From: Epiperipatus broadwayi
Lineage: Eukaryota; Onychophora; Udeonychophora; Euonychophora; Peripatidae
NCBI GenBank assembly: GCA_028023455.1
Contig: JAQFVV010006700.1
Location: 308,001 to 372,000 of the forward strand
Length of the DNA: 64,000 nucleotides
Reading direction: 5' to 3'
Shown: piece by piece, positions 47,155 to 60,539 of the stretch
Layout of the letters: each line of letters begins with the position of its first letter
Position numbering within the stretch: position 1 is the first letter of the stretch
The notes under the pieces: model-generated
What the model was told of the DNA's origin: nothing
What the model saw: the letters and a program-made list of their open reading frames with translations, nothing else
Database searches by the model: none
Program-made: the position numbers and the translations under genes

Positions 47155-47935
47155 CTGAAAAGCAGCACAGGTAGCTACAGAGTTCAAACATGGTTTATCG
47201 GTTTCACAATACACTCTACGAAACAACACAACTGATGCCACAGTAGTAAACATTTCTTTAGGCACGGAGATCAGGGAAATGCGAGAGACTCAGACTTTAT
47301 TTTCAAGTTAGCTATATATAATATTAATATTAGACATTTATATTTTAACTAATCAAGGAGATAGTACATTGAATGGGTGTTGAATAAATAAATATATAAT
47401 GGCAGACATATGGTTTGAAATTATTTAATCAGAATATTTTATACTAAAACAATTTAATTAAACATTGGATTATATTAAAATATCAGTAGTGGTATTATTA
47501 TTCTGATACTGTTATTTTCTAAGCCATACAATTATTTGGCTGATGTAATCTAGCTACCTGAATTCTTGAGCAAGTATTTCAAGAACATGCCTTTGGGGAT
47601 TTAATATCTTTGCAATGCACGCATCTAAATTAGGATTGATAATAGAAGCTGCAGACATATATTTTATTTAATTAAATAAGGTATTTATAAATGATTAATT
47701 ATGGGCAGGCATTTATTTGAGAGTGATTTTATGTCATTAATGCAGAGACAAAGTCATACATGGAATAATAAAACTAATAATAAGAAACGTGCTAAATTTA
47801 GAACTGCGATGCGAGTGTGGCAGTACATTAAAACTGCGAAGCCAATGGATGAGTTTAAGACAACGGGCTGGTGTTTGCCATAGGCAAGATGTCACATAAG
47901 CATAATCAGGTGCAAAGGGTTCGTGCTGCACTTAC

Positions 47936-48061
47936 TTCCTGACTGTGTGACAGATGACAAGCCCTATGGGAACATTCATTATGTCCACTTGTGTAGGACT
48001 GGGATTCATTAAATCCTGTAAGATTCGGGATATCCAAGGCTCATAATAAGTTGTCACATCT
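47936..48061 (-). CDS. Candidate internal exon of an unidentified gene
   Basis: On the minus strand a TTTAG acceptor (48066-48062) opens a 126-nt segment. It has one entry base, 41 open codons (beginning DVTTYYEPWISRILQDL and ending LVICHTVR) and two exit bases, and it stops at a perfect GTAAGT donor (47935-47930). Base composition is far less AT-rich than the flanks. The exit phase fits the entry phase of the candidate exon at 47034-47154. The peptide matches no family I can name with confidence. It could be an exon of a real gene or of an old pseudogene. Confidence 0.35.
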
Positions 48062-48739
48062 CTAAACATAATACATGTATAATTCACATAATATTTTGTT
48101 AAGATTTAAAATAAATTTATAACTCAGTCCTACATTACCAACATTTAATAAATAATGAATTTGGCTCTCAAAGAAATGCACTTAATGGATTTATTATTTA
48201 AAACTAAATATAAGTGTAAAAAAACAATAGGTAAGTTGGGTGGGTATTAAGCACTAATATGTCCGCCATGTGCTACGTAGTAGACCTCTACATTTACAAT
48301 AAATGAAGCACTAAATGCATGTCAATTTATATGAAACTAACAAAATAATTTAATAGAAGTAAGTATTAATTATAAGATTTGTAAGACACGCATCCAATGT
48401 TTCAGGCAATCATGTATTTGTATTTTAGAGAATTATGGAGATTTTCGAGCTGACCAGCCAACATGAGTATATAAAAGAAATATATTTGTAGGTTTCTGTA
48501 CAAGATGATAACCATTTAGATTAAGATTTATTTTAAAAATTTGGCGAGGTCCAATTGGAAATCTTATAGGCATGCTATCATTAGATAATAAGAAAATGTA
48601 AAATTAAAAATACGTACCCAAGGAATAGAGTTAGGTAAGCTAGATTATTAAAAGATATTTACATAATAGATTAATCATGAAATTAATAATTATACAATTT
48701 ATATATATAAGCTATAACTTGACTAATATTTAGAGTACC

Positions 48740-49025
48740 CTAGATGGCCTTGGGTACAGGTACCTGTTTTGTAAGTCTTTCAGATTTCATGGTCAGTAGC
48801 AGATTGTTCATGAGTTCAAACAGTAGCAGTTTTCTTGAGCACTTAGGTTATTGATTCATTTCAATAGCAGCAGCAGCTTTCCAATTGTTTGGGCAGTAGA
48901 ACCTCTTGGTTTAATTGGTGAAGGGCACATGTGGAAGTTCAGATATATGATTGACTATCTCCTGGGGGAGAATAGTCTTGGTGCTTCCTACTCGATCATC
49001 TTGTAGTGGATGAATTAATTTTAAG
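48740..49025 (-). pseudogene. Possible decayed coding segment
   Basis: One minus-strand frame reads GSTKTILPQEIVNHISELP, then RFYCPNNWKAAAAIEMNQ and KLLLFELMNNLLLTMKSERL, broken by only two stops over about 90 codons. Composition is less AT-rich than nearby DNA. No family is recognised. It lies just upstream, on the same strand, of the candidate exon at 48061. Confidence 0.25.
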
Positions 49026-49744
49026 ATTTGGATTCTCTCAACCAACCATGAACACAGCCAAAGTCTAACTAAAAAGTTCTTAGAAATCCAGGATGTCCTC
49101 TTTTTCTTTATCTTATCTTTTTAATTTCGTTCTAGTTTATTTTTAGTTCCATTCATTTGCCCCGAGGAGAATCAATTCATTAACAAGATTTTTTAGAATT
49201 TTAATTAATTCAGAAAGCTACAGTTCTATTGTTTAGGTTTATTTCACTTTTTAACATTTTTGTAATTAAAGCTTTTAGGGAATTTTCTAATTAATTAATC
49301 TATCATATCTCTCACCGACCATGACTTGCCAAATTTCAAGTACAAAGGGATTTATAATTAATTTTTACTTTTCTTTGAATTAAAATCTATTTTCAAAATT
49401 ATTTAAAATATGATTTTTAAAACAGCAATATATTACAAAAGTTTATACTTTGAAATAAATAGCTAAAATTATATCAACAGTATATAATTAAGAGAGAAAT
49501 GTAAAATTATATCACGTTTTATTTATTATTATTTAAATTTGTTATCGAAGTATGTGTGTGCTTACGGTGAATTTTACAGATTTTTATATATTTTTAATAT
49601 TGCTACACACACAATTCGATACCAAAAAGTTTAAAATTAGGTAGAATAAAGGTGGTGGGTGAGACATGATAGAAAAAGGTGAAACTTAAGATTCGAATGC
49701 AAATCTTACTGTTTCAACAATGTCGTATTTTTAAAGACTAGAAG

Positions 49745-50130
49745 TGGTGTAACACAAAAACAAATAAGCTAGAATGTGATTTACAAATACCACATAAGTT
49801 TACTAAAACACTCATATATAAGCACTGGAGATGTATGGTATAATAATTTATGAACATATTTAAAGTGTCATAAACCTATAAATAAAATTCATTTTTATAA
49901 TACATAATTTATTTAACATATATGTGTCAATGCATGGAAATGTGTGTGCATACTGGCATTTATAAAAAAATTAAATCTAATAAATCATTATATTTTCTCA
50001 ATACACAATTAACAATATATATATAAGCACTCCAATGTGCTGTATAATAATTAAAAAATTAACATGTTCAAATTGTCATAGACTTATAAAAATTACTTTG
50101 TTTTAATATATAAATGCACATGTATATGTG
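49745..50130 (+). repeat. Dispersed repeat family, copy 2, with two sub-units
   Basis: ACACAAAAACAAATAAG and GATTTACAAAT match the copy at 53065. A sub-unit (TATATAAGCACT..., TGT...TATAATAATT, ATGTTCAAATTGTCATA and AC-TATAAA) occurs twice, about 205 bp apart (near 49815 and 50020). Confidence 0.6.
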
Positions 50131-50134
50131 TATA

Positions 50135-52815
50135 TAGAAAAAAAGATACTAGAAATCAAAATTATTAATTAATTCATTATCCCTAATGGTAAAAAAAAAA
50201 TTTCTTTTACTTTTTAAAATATATATATACTTGTTTGAGGTCCATAAAAGCTTTTCTTTTTTTTTTTTTTTTGGTTACTCTTAATTATTTGCAAACATCT
50301 TTCAAAATACTCCAGAAAGTTATTTTGTTTGACAATCTAGAAAGATTTTTGGAGTTTTTTTTTTCATTTCAAAATAAAATTATTTATAAATCAATTCTTT
50401 GTTTTCTTTAAACTTGATTTACTTTTAAATTAAAGATTTTAACAATCATCATTTTCAATCAATTATTTAAAATATTGTTTTCAATATATAAAACACTCTC
50501 TACTCACAAACTGTCCTTTATATATATATATATCTGATGTAGTACCTATATTTGTGCTTTTCTGCACATAGATAAAACAGTATATATATAAACTATTTCA
50601 ACAAGCTGATGGAATCTCTCAGTAAACTAGTCCCTTCTAAACAATAGACTGGCTTATTGTCAGCTTCAGGAAAGATATAATTTGGTAATTGTTGACCTAC
50701 AGTGAGCTCCCTTTAATCTATGCCATCTAATAGACAAATATATAAGGGGCTATAAACAACATAAAAGCTGGACTTTGCTTCCACATAAATCCAAACTCTT
50801 ACATTGAACTAGAAGCAGCAGCTGGACTTACACCTTCAGTTATATCTTCATAGCAATGCTATACAACTATAAAGCAAAACTCCCCCTAATCTTTTTTCAA
50901 CCTTTTTATAATCAGGGTGGAATAAAAATACAGTAATTAAACATATTTTTTTATCTTGATTGAAAAAAGTTAAGGACCATTTTCAATTAAATTTAATTCT
51001 TTCAAAAACAACTTTGTAGAATTTTTATCAAAATATGTTATACAAGCATTAATTTAAAAAAATTGCTAATTAAAAGTCTAATTTTATAATTCCCAGTATA
51101 TCTATTGTAATGTAAAAACATGCTTGTTTTAATTTCAGGATCAGAATTAATAAAATATTAATTAGATCTTTTTAAATGTTTAATTTGTAATAATAAAAAT
51201 TTAAATTCAAAATTATTTAATCATTAATTATGATTCCAGTGTAATATAGAAAATATCTACAAAAAAAATTTGTTTATTTCTACTTTTCCTTTTTATAATA
51301 TATATATATTGCACACACTAATATGTTTTATGCTATAAAACAACCATCTCACATCACTCCTTCATGGGGGAAACGAAAAGAGAAATGAAATACCAACCTA
51401 ACAATATTTTACATAATGTACATGCATAATTAACACAAAATTCATCTCAAACTGTGTACTCATTAATTTTCTAGAGATTTGACAGGCATCTGACTGCTAA
51501 CAGAATCTGCAATTCTGAAATAATAAAGAGGTCGGCTACTAGACTATAAGTACACAATGCACCATGAACACCGAGAAGACTACCTCAATTTAGACACTAA
51601 GATACCACAACCCAAAATAAAAATGCAAAATCTTTCTTAAAGTTTTGCTCCTTTGCATCATAATGGCTGTAAAATAGAAAACTATATGTTGTTTCTTAGA
51701 ATTGTAGGGGTTGCAACATATAGAACTATGACTTGCTCTTTTTCTTGGAGACTTAGAGACTGGGAATTATGGCAGGACTGTGAACTGCATCATGATGGTC
51801 AATAAGAAATCAGATAGGGCATCGGATCAATGCCTGAGATAGAACTCCTCAGAGTTACATGAAAATATTGTATTATCAAGCCAATGACAAAACCCTCCAT
51901 TCATCATTAAACTGAAAGAACAGCTTAACAAATTTCAATAGTCAAACATCCAATTCAATCTCCAAAATCATAGACTTTCTATTCAACTTAAATATGAACT
52001 TTTTAGATATACATTAAAACTTTTATAATTATCATTACTCTTATCATATAATTCACAGTAATTTTTAAATTAATTCTGCATAAAATGTATACTTTTTTGT
52101 CAGATATGGTTATATTTCAGATCAAGTTGAGTGGCAATTTTGTAGTAATGGCCTCCAGTACTTGATCATCATAAGGTCTATAATTGGATAGCCATTTATA
52201 ATGATATGAAGTTAGTGGTTTTACAAGTTGGACAGCAATTGTAACTGTATGGAACATAGGGATTAATTGGAAAGAATCTGAGGTTACAATGTCTTACAAT
52301 TGGGTAGTGAATTATAACAGTATACCACATTTGAGCTGGATTATGAGATCATTGGAAACCATCATCATCTACAAATAAACAAAACATTAAATTAAATATA
52401 AAAGGAATGAGCATAAGAGGTCTGTGCAGAACTAACTATAAGTTAACCAGCATTACACAAAAGTAATAATCATTTATTATGAATGATCAACAATAAAAAA
52501 AATAAATCAACAGTCAATCTTGTAACTGTATTTGAAAGTGGTACCAGGATAATTGTTTAGCCACTATCAAACTTAGGGGAGGTATACAAACAATAATTAT
52601 CTGGATGCACATACTTAGGTGCTTGTCCATCAAAATATGATGTCTGAGATACTAAATCATGCTGATCATCCTCAATGCTCTCCACTTAGTACCATTAATG
52701 TACCACTCAATAATAAACTTAATTTCTAAATAAATAATTAAAATGAAATGTAGTGTATGGATTTTAAAGGATATTCCCTTTGCAGCATCCAGCATTATGA
52801 TCTGCATGTCCATAA
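50135..52815. other. AT-rich sequence with two less AT-rich islands
   Basis: Islands at 50.54-50.90 kb and 51.48-51.85 kb have a more even base mix but no readable protein or RNA. The rest is AT-rich with short T and A runs. Confidence 0.35.
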
Positions 52816-52819
52816 CACT

Positions 52820-53345
52820 AAGCATAAACCCTTTTTATATAAGACTTATGCATGAATTCACATCAGAAAGCAAAAACTCTAGAATTGTTACTATAATCAA
52901 GAGATATAATACAAACATAATCTAATATTTTAGGGTTAAGTAAATTCACTGGAATAATTTAAACAATGAAATATAAATGTATTAATAACAATAAAATTAA
53001 ATTAATGTTTATAGAGTAAATATGGCTATACATAAAAATTAAGCCTTCTGATTTTGAGTGATACAAAAACAAATAAGTTATCACATTATGATTTACAAAT
53101 GCTTCATAATAGGTTTACATAATGCATATAAGCACACAGATTTGCAATATAATAATTCATGAACATATTTGAATTGTCATAAATCTACAAATGAAATTCC
53201 TTTTTATAACACAATTATTGACTGATTTAACATATGTGCATTGTGTGAACACTGGAAGTTATAAAAAATATACCATATATTTTCTCAGTACACAGGTAAT
53301 TCAATGTCAAAAAATAAAATGTACATATATATAAGCACTAAAATT
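52820..53345 (+). repeat. Dispersed repeat family, copy 3
   Basis: The first half matches 29560-29810 (TTCACTGGAATAATTTAAA-like block) and the second half matches 49745-50035 (ACAAAAACAAATAAG, GAACATATTTGAATTGTCAT, TATATATAAGCACT). This copy links the other two into one family of at least 500 bp. The tRNA-like sequence at 53354 follows directly. Confidence 0.6.
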
Positions 53346-53353
53346 TTAATAAG

Positions 53354-53430
53354 AAATTGGTGGTCGAGAGGTCAGCGTGACTGCCTTACAAGCAGTTGCC
53401 TGGGTTGCGGGTTCACGTCCCGGCCAATGC
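53354..53430 (+). tRNA. tRNA-like sequence (Gly-type body, anticodon loop TAC)
   Basis: Box A is TGGTCGAGAGGTCAGCG and box B is GGTTCACGTCC. The anticodon arm ACTGC-CTTACAA-GCAGT is perfect. The acceptor ends ATTGG/CCAAT pair, but the outer two pairs are lost, one T-stem pair is mismatched and the variable loop carries an insertion (TGGGTTG). The body closely resembles animal tRNA-Gly(TCC), with CTTCCAA changed to CTTACAA, which would read as Val. It is probably a tRNA pseudogene or the head of a SINE. Confidence 0.5.
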
Positions 53431-53434
53431 TATG

Positions 53435-55525
53435 ACATTTGAAAAAAAAACTATGAATTAAATATGCTAGATAGAAAGTTATAAAAAGCTGCATTCAATC
53501 TCTAAGTCATATGTTTTACATGCATGATTTGTAGAATTATATGCAGCAAGGATTTTATGATCTTGCCATCACATTGTTATTATCTTATTGAACACTCTTA
53601 TATTAAATTTTTGTAATGCCTTTATATTACATTGAAAACATAAATAAACATGTAGAAAAGAGAAAAACAAAATAGAAAGTAACAAGACTAAAAAAGGATA
53701 TTTATTATGAGGATTGTTAATCAGGAGAATGTGAAACTTATTATATAATTCACTGTAGAATGAAAACCATAATCAAGAGACAAAAAAGATTAAACCTAGC
53801 TATGGAATCTCACATTTATCCAAGCATATTTCACTGGTTATAAGTCTTTCTCTATTTCGATATAAGTTCATGCCCCAATATTCAAATAAATGAAGAATAA
53901 ATTTTAAGAAATTTAAGATCACATTTAGGCATTAATGGACAGAATTTTCAGACAAAACACACTCTGCCTTTAAGGATGAAATGCTAAATCTGGAAGTGGA
54001 AAAAGTATAGTCTATTGGCTACCACAGACTTAGAAGCAGAAATGAGGTAAGTGACAATTAATAGCAGCTAAAGCATTAACTATATATAAAGACATCACTT
54101 ATTGAAATGTTTAAATCTCAAGTTGTTTACATTATTAGCACTTAGAGAATAAAGCATTGATAGGAATGAATTATGAAATAGAACATGATTGCTTGGGTGT
54201 ACACTTATAATGATACTAAAAAAGAATGTGTTGATATCATAGATGTAGTTGATAGTGAGTCAGATGAAACTGGGATTGAATATGAAAAAATTATTAATGA
54301 CAAATATGAGGAAAAATGATAATAACTAGAAAAATCCAAGTGGATGACACAAAATATACAAATAATTGCAAACAAGAAAAAAGAAGATAGAATTAAACAA
54401 AAAATTTTTTTCAGAAAGCTGACTAAAATCCTACAAAGACTGGTTAGAAAAGATTAGAAACTACTATTAAAATAAAATAACACTGGAAGACCAAGAAAAT
54501 GTTTCTCGAGAGATTTGCACTATCAAAATGAAGTTCTAATCTTGAAAAAACACCAATCTATAAATTATAACAAAAGTAACAAGAATCAAACATTCAGTGA
54601 AGCCACAATATCTGCTATATTATTGTTCCCAACTCCTCGAATGTATATTATACATCACATATAATAATTCAGATTTTGTTGATAAGCTTTTATAACAGTA
54701 GAATACGTTGTGTTGCAGCATTTTTCAACACACAAATATATAATACAAATGCATATATATATATAGTATGCATATATAAGTTAGTATTGTAGTATAAACA
54801 AAAATTTTAAAAAATAAATAATGTAATTATTAATAATAAGTTGAGAGGGCACATGTACATACCTATTTACTTGTGTGTATTCACATTCACTGAAAAAATA
54901 AAAGTAACGGGAAAAAATGTACTGTACTATATCATTATTTTTTTTAAATAAAATGAATAACAAAATTCAAATTTTCATTGCAATTTTCTTTCCTAATTTT
55001 TTGCCTATGGAAATATAACAGTGACTATTATCAGAAGACCATACTTTCCATAGTTGTTTTGATGTTTGTACTGACTTTATGATTGTTCTTAGATTTCATA
55101 AACCTTTTAGCATTAGACTTAAAAAATATTTTATTACATAAGTACTGTACCTTGCATTTGGAAAAAATGACAAAGAGAAGGGTTAGGGAAGATGTGACTT
55201 CAATATAAGATAAAAAATAGTTACTAATCAATATGATCATGTATAGTGCTCTGAGATGGGAAAATGACTGCTTTAATATCATAAAATTTATTATATTTAT
55301 AAATTTTAATGTTTTATGTACATTTTTGGACAGCATACAAATGTACTGTATATTGATACAGAATATATTGTAGTTTCAATATAGTTAAAAATAATATGCA
55401 AAAAAAACTATACTACAAAATTAGCCACATAGAAAGAGTAATGAAAAAGTGATTTTAGATTAATATAAAGATTCTAGCCAAAACATTAAACCACAGGAAT
55501 TGATAGCATTTTATCATAAATTGTA
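53435..55525. other. AT-rich sequence, no gene seen
   Basis: Scattered short frames only. The plus strand at 54.15-54.60 kb is A-rich with lysine-rich readings (such as DVVDSESDETGIEYEKI with frameshift) that might be old transposon coding sequence, but no motif is recognisable. Confidence 0.35.
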
Positions 55526-55529
55526 TAGC

Positions 55530-55640
55530 CTTGTATGGTTTAATGCAGTCAAGTGATGAGCTGAAGACTTAAGGTTCCTAGATCATAGCTCAATCCTATT
55601 TCTTCTGCTGCTCAAATATATGATTTCCCAAATGAGGAAT
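55530..55640 (+). repeat. SINE-like repeat copy
   Basis: ATGGTTTAATGCAGTCAAG (A-box-like) and GGTTCCTAGATCATAGCTC followed by AATCCTATTTCTTCTGCTG (B-box-like) make this the best preserved of the SINE-like copies. The order and spacing fit a tRNA-derived head. Confidence 0.5.
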
Positions 55641-56130
55641 CATTCAAGAAGATTAATAAAAGTGCTATGCCATTTCATCTGAAAACCATTCAATGGTTTG
55701 CCAAAGAAAGAAGTCAATGCAGCATTCAAACTATCATAATGTCTCTTAAACCACATGCAAGTAAAATTATGCGGGATATCATTCAACAGAGATTACAATG
55801 TTTACTTACCAAAATTTCTTAGATGTATAAGTTTGATTTTAGGAAAAATCAGTGAATTAAAAAACTTTCTATCAGTATGGATAATTGAAAAAATAAAAAT
55901 ATCTGAAAATTATTAATTATCTAATTCTTTTTCAAGGTATTTGAATCCAGTGACCATGCCAAATTACAGAATGTTATTGGCAAAGTTAGTATGCCAGAAA
56001 ATCTCATTGTTCTTATGAAAAATCTGTTTATGAGATGAAGTTACTATTAAAAAAGGCTAAATTGAGACAAACTGACTTCATGGTGAGAAAAAGATTTGAT
56101 AAAGAATGTATTTGTTATTACATTTTATCT
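55640..56130 (+). pseudogene. LINE reverse transcriptase remnant
   Basis: Readings in shifting frames give TIIMSLKPHASKIMRDIIQQ with RLQ after it (55729-55800), a KFDFRKN segment (the Q.GFRKGRGT block), WIIEK-like (about 55880), ESSDHAKLQNVIGKVSMPEN (55945-56005) and LIVLMKNLFMR. This is the order of the LINE RT fingers and palm (ISH.SKI, GFRKG, DH.KLW, MP..LI.L..NLY). The YADD box is not preserved. Confidence 0.55.
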
Positions 56131-56139
56131 TGTATGATG

Positions 56140-58390
56140 AGTTTGCATTGAATTGAAGCTAGGTTGTATATAGAAAAGGTGAGTATTATGTATATGATAT
56201 GATATTTATGACTGAGAATGGAAAAAATCTGAAGACTTATTAATATTAAAAACAGAAGTAATCAATGAGATTATGATTAAATATGAATACAAATTTTATG
56301 AAGACAGAGAGGAATAACTGCTACCTTTAAAATTAATGATGAAGGGATAAAAATTATTAAGCGATTTGTCATAGATTGATATATCAACTAATAAAAAACC
56401 TGGAAAAGATTTATAGAGATAAGACCATATATTTAAAAACAATCATAAGCTTGAAACCATGGTCTGGAGATGAGAATGTCCTGGATAGAGATTTTAAATA
56501 TTTTCTCATACCGCACTTGTTTATTACGAGCTTGTTTGAGCTATTGGTACACTCTCTGTAGGCATTTTTGTAACTACAAGCTCTTTAAAAATAATGTCAT
56601 GTTATATGTGACTTGCTTTTTTAATTATTACAATCATACATTGTTCAAATTGTTTTTCTTCTTAATCTATGAATATGAAAGTTGTGCATTGAGAATTCAT
56701 TAAAAAATGAATTCTTCATATGATTTGTTTAGGATACAAATAACTAGATCAAAATTTATTCATTTGAATTTATGAGATGATGCCTATAATGGATATATTT
56801 AACCCTTGGAATATTAATAATGAAAGAATGAGACCAGCATTAACATTGATCGATTCCATCATCATATCAATATACTGTTGATGAGTCTGATAAATCATAT
56901 TATTCTTAATAAATAACATTCATATGATCCTTAGGAATTGATAAAATCTATGTATGATAATGAAAAATTAAAATAAATAATCCCATGATTATTTGGTCAC
57001 TTCAGATTTTGTTTTTACTTTATTTAGCTGAGAAGCCACTTTAATTTTTAGTTCTTGAATCCTCCATTCGGTTACTGCACTAATCAACACAGACAACAAA
57101 TAAACAATGACAAGCTGTAGAGTAATATTAATATTCTGTTAAATAATTAATATTTTTTTTATGCATCAAATACTTTTTAATTTTTTTAGTATGGTTTTGT
57201 ACAATAAATACAGTTGATGCAAACTTATAAATAGATAGTATTATCTTTTATATAACTATATTAAGTTTGAGTCAATTTTCATTTATTTGCACTAATTACA
57301 TAATGGGAGTGATGTTTGTACTACGCATTTTCATTCTTTAATCATATCAAACACTTTTGATTCTGATCCCCCTTTGTCTTTCTCTCTAAATTTATTTTTT
57401 TTCTTTCTGCTGAAGTTAGAATGGCCGTATTCGTTTACTCGTTACTATTGTTGATGATGATGAAGTATTAAAAAATTAGTCATGAAGTAATTAAATGATT
57501 ATTCGTTCTTTAAAAAATTTAGTTATTCCTTCCTCTTGCATCATTTTCCACAGCGACATTCTTTCCTTAATTAGTGAATGAAAAGCAAACTTCATTCTTC
57601 AGCTGTTGCAAAGGAATTTTTTGATGGTAGCAGGTTTATGAAATATTTTGTATGTATGAATTGTTCAAAACAGGAATAGACAGTTCTTTGTTGAAGTTTC
57701 ATTTCAACTACGAAAAAGATTAATAAGCGAGTTTTTTTTTTAAAAAAAAGTACAATAAATATTCCAAAAAATAAAATAAAAATCTGAAGAATGTTAACCA
57801 TCTACAAAAAACTAAAATTTGATTTAAAAAATAACATTTCAGCTTATTTTATAAAGAATAAATTATTACTAATTTAACAATATTATTTTCTGATTATTTT
57901 TATTTATAAAATTATTGCAATTTAACCTACAAGTGCTAAATTTCTTTCATTCACACTTTAGATAAATACTATGATTATTAATAATCATTTATTAAGTTAA
58001 AAATTAAGGTATAATTTTTAGCCCAGATTAATATATCTATTTAATGAATATTACTAATTGGTATATTTAATCCAAACCTCTCTTATTTTTTTCCCCGTGT
58101 ACAATATCTTGATTAATTATTAATTTAAACTTCTATTCCACCACTAACACACATACTTGAATAAGAAAACATGAAAAATATCATGACTCCCAAGATTTGT
58201 TTCTCTTTTTACAGTTTAGCCAGAAATACATATTTTTCAGATATTTATGTGTTTAAATTATGTTTAGCAGAATATAATATAATAATCCAAATTTGTTAAT
58301 AATGCCATTCATTATTAACAGTGGCCTGCATGGTTCTGTCACTTCCACTGATCAAACTTCTATATATTCCTGATCAATAAGGGTTATCCA
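56140..58390. other. AT-rich sequence, no gene seen
   Basis: Possible further LINE debris up to about 56.5 kb. Beyond that, no coding, repeat or RNA signal was recognised. Confidence 0.4.
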
Positions 58391-58399
58391 GTTATTCAA

Positions 58400-58675
58400 A
58401 GCAAATTTGTTGTATATATGACTTTTATTCTATCAAATCTATTGTATGGAAATGAGACATAAATTCCCTGATATCATAACATAAAAGCATTAAAAAATTT
58501 CATTTAATAATATTCTATAATAATATTCAAAAATCTTGTGGTAATATTATATAAATAATGGCTATGTTGAATGGATAAGAAATAATAGTCTTAAAAAGTA
58601 TTTTATAATAAACTTGATATGTGTAATTATTATAAGAGAGGCGGACCCCATTTATATTATATAGTTTATCTCAAA
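58400..58675 (+). pseudogene. LINE fragment, left arm of an inverted pair
   Basis: ILSNLLYGNET-IP (58425-58470) corresponds to the LLYGCETW block that follows the RT domain in several LINE clades. The segment is repeated in inverted form at 58690-58872 and 61905-62040. The two copies meet at 58676-58690, where TTTATCTCAAA and its complement form a hairpin. Confidence 0.55.
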
Positions 58676-58689
58676 CATTTTTAGAGTTT

Positions 58690-58872
58690 TTGAGATAAAC
58701 TGTATAACATAAATGGGGTCTGCTTTTCTTATGGTAATTATGTATCTCAAATTCATTATAAAACACTTTTTAAGAAGTCTATTGTTCCTTATTCATTTCC
58801 CATGCTTAATTGAAATAGTGATTATTTTTATAATGTTATCGATTAAATTTTCTTAATATTATTATAGAATAT
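58690..58872 (-). pseudogene. LINE fragment, right arm (inner part)
   Basis: This inverted copy of 58490-58675 ends at GAATAT (58867-58872), exactly where the gypsy LTR starts. The homology resumes at GAATAT (61905). Confidence 0.6.
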
Positions 58873-59598
58873 ACTATGTTCTGAGAGTCCCTAAGACTAA
58901 TCAGATAATGATATAAATAAAGAATATTCTTAGAAATATATATATAACAATGTTTATTTAACAATAATAACAAGATAAAAACAGCATAAGAATGTAATAA
59001 TCCATAAATATATTTATGCTTTTAAATCAAATATCTCTTGAAACACAATGAGCATATTTTGGATGTTATTAATTTTTACCCATTTAAATGTCTAATATGG
59101 ATAATATACAATTTCCTTATACAAATAAACTATTAAAACTTCACAATGTATGTGCTTGTATTGGTACACACAATTTATACTTTACTATCACTATCTCTGC
59201 TTCTAACTTCTCTCTTACAGTTTGGTGAATCTTCAGTTAATGACCCTTTGTTGGTAATAACTTTCTATACTTGAACAAGTACTTCTTCTCACTTGCCACT
59301 ATTTAATTTTAGACTGATCACTTAATCTACTAGTCATTTATGAATGATCATTCTTACTGATCACTTACCACTTTAATCCTACACTCATTTGTCTGCATGG
59401 GGGGGGGTGTATATTCTGATATGTATGCAAATCCCTTTATTGGCATACAAACTCTTATTTCAATTAAATCTGTAATTGGGACAATCTTTTTATAGATTGT
59501 TCTAGAGTAGTTTTCTACAAAAGGGCATGTCTTAGAAGTTAAGCAATCTGTGCCTATTTACAAAAATAAACAATCTATTTACACACACAGACATTCCA
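58873..59598 (-). repeat. gypsy LTR (3' LTR in element direction)
   Basis: Direct repeat of 61252-61904, with many substitutions and small gaps. The exact inner edge is uncertain by a few bases. Confidence 0.75.
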
Positions 59599-59929
59599 CT
59601 CCTCTTACTGCTCTAGAAATATTGTCTTAATTTATTACTATATCTTTAAACTTGACTGGTGATTTATGTTTATGTGGAGTTTTGGGAATAACTTTTCTAT
59701 TGATGTAATTACACCTCTTTCCTCTGGTAGAAACATAGCTTTCTTGTCAATTAATTTATCTTAATCCAAATCACTAATTAAATCCTCCAATAGAGCTTTT
59801 TTTCTACTTTCTCTAACACTTTATTTCAATGAATTTCCAGCTAAGTATCCTCATAACAATAAAGGTAATTAATAGGTCTTTTTATTTTCTTCTCTTTCTG
59901 TAATTTTACTATTCTTATATGCTTCAATA

Positions 59930-60500
59930 ACACTTTCACTATTATTCCAGCCATCCATTTACTTTTTAGTAGATTATATATCCACATGTTTTTTCCTATG
60001 TGGAATTTGTCTCAGTTTTGAACTTTAGCTTATTTACAAATAGATGTTCATAGTTTTGTTAATTGAGTCCAAGGGGCCATAGACTATTTCCACACCCATT
60101 TGGATATAATCCTTTAAAGTTTATTAACTTTTTATTTGCCTTTATATAAATATCAACCAGTCAGAACAAATTTCTTCCTAGCAATGGACTGAAATATTTT
60201 TTTACCATGTAAGGCATGAGCCATTTCACTGTCGAATTTATTTTTACAGGTACTTTCACTTTTCTTTGAATATCTATTTTATTGCTGTTGATATCTATAG
60301 CTGTCATATCTGTATTTTGAAGTGTAATCCTCTTTTTATACTTTACATTAATTTTAATCCATCAGCAACAAACCAATTTCACTATCCACTTATTATTACT
60401 ATTTATCCACAAATATCTACATTCAATAATGTGGTTCATTTTTTATCATTCAACATTCTTACATTAATATTCTTATATTTCAACCTTCCCCCAGATTTGT
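59930..60500 (-). pseudogene. gypsy protease end, truncated
   Basis: A minus-strand reading gives IQRKVKVPVKINSTVKWLMP and, near 60.18 kb, SPLLGRNLF, the conserved LLGR(D/N) end of Ty3/gypsy proteases. The active-site DTGA could not be found. The RT is absent after it, so an internal deletion joins this to the LTR. Confidence 0.5.
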
Positions 60501-60539
60501 AGTGTATTTTGTTTGTTATTAGCTTTGTTTTCTTTTAAA

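Noticed and set aside
47026-47235. Plus-strand frame with GGVGSGVNNVTVRF, faintly like MBF2-type secreted proteins of insects
   Set aside because: It lacks an ATG, and the residues after the block do not follow the family pattern. The minus-strand splice model explains the region better.
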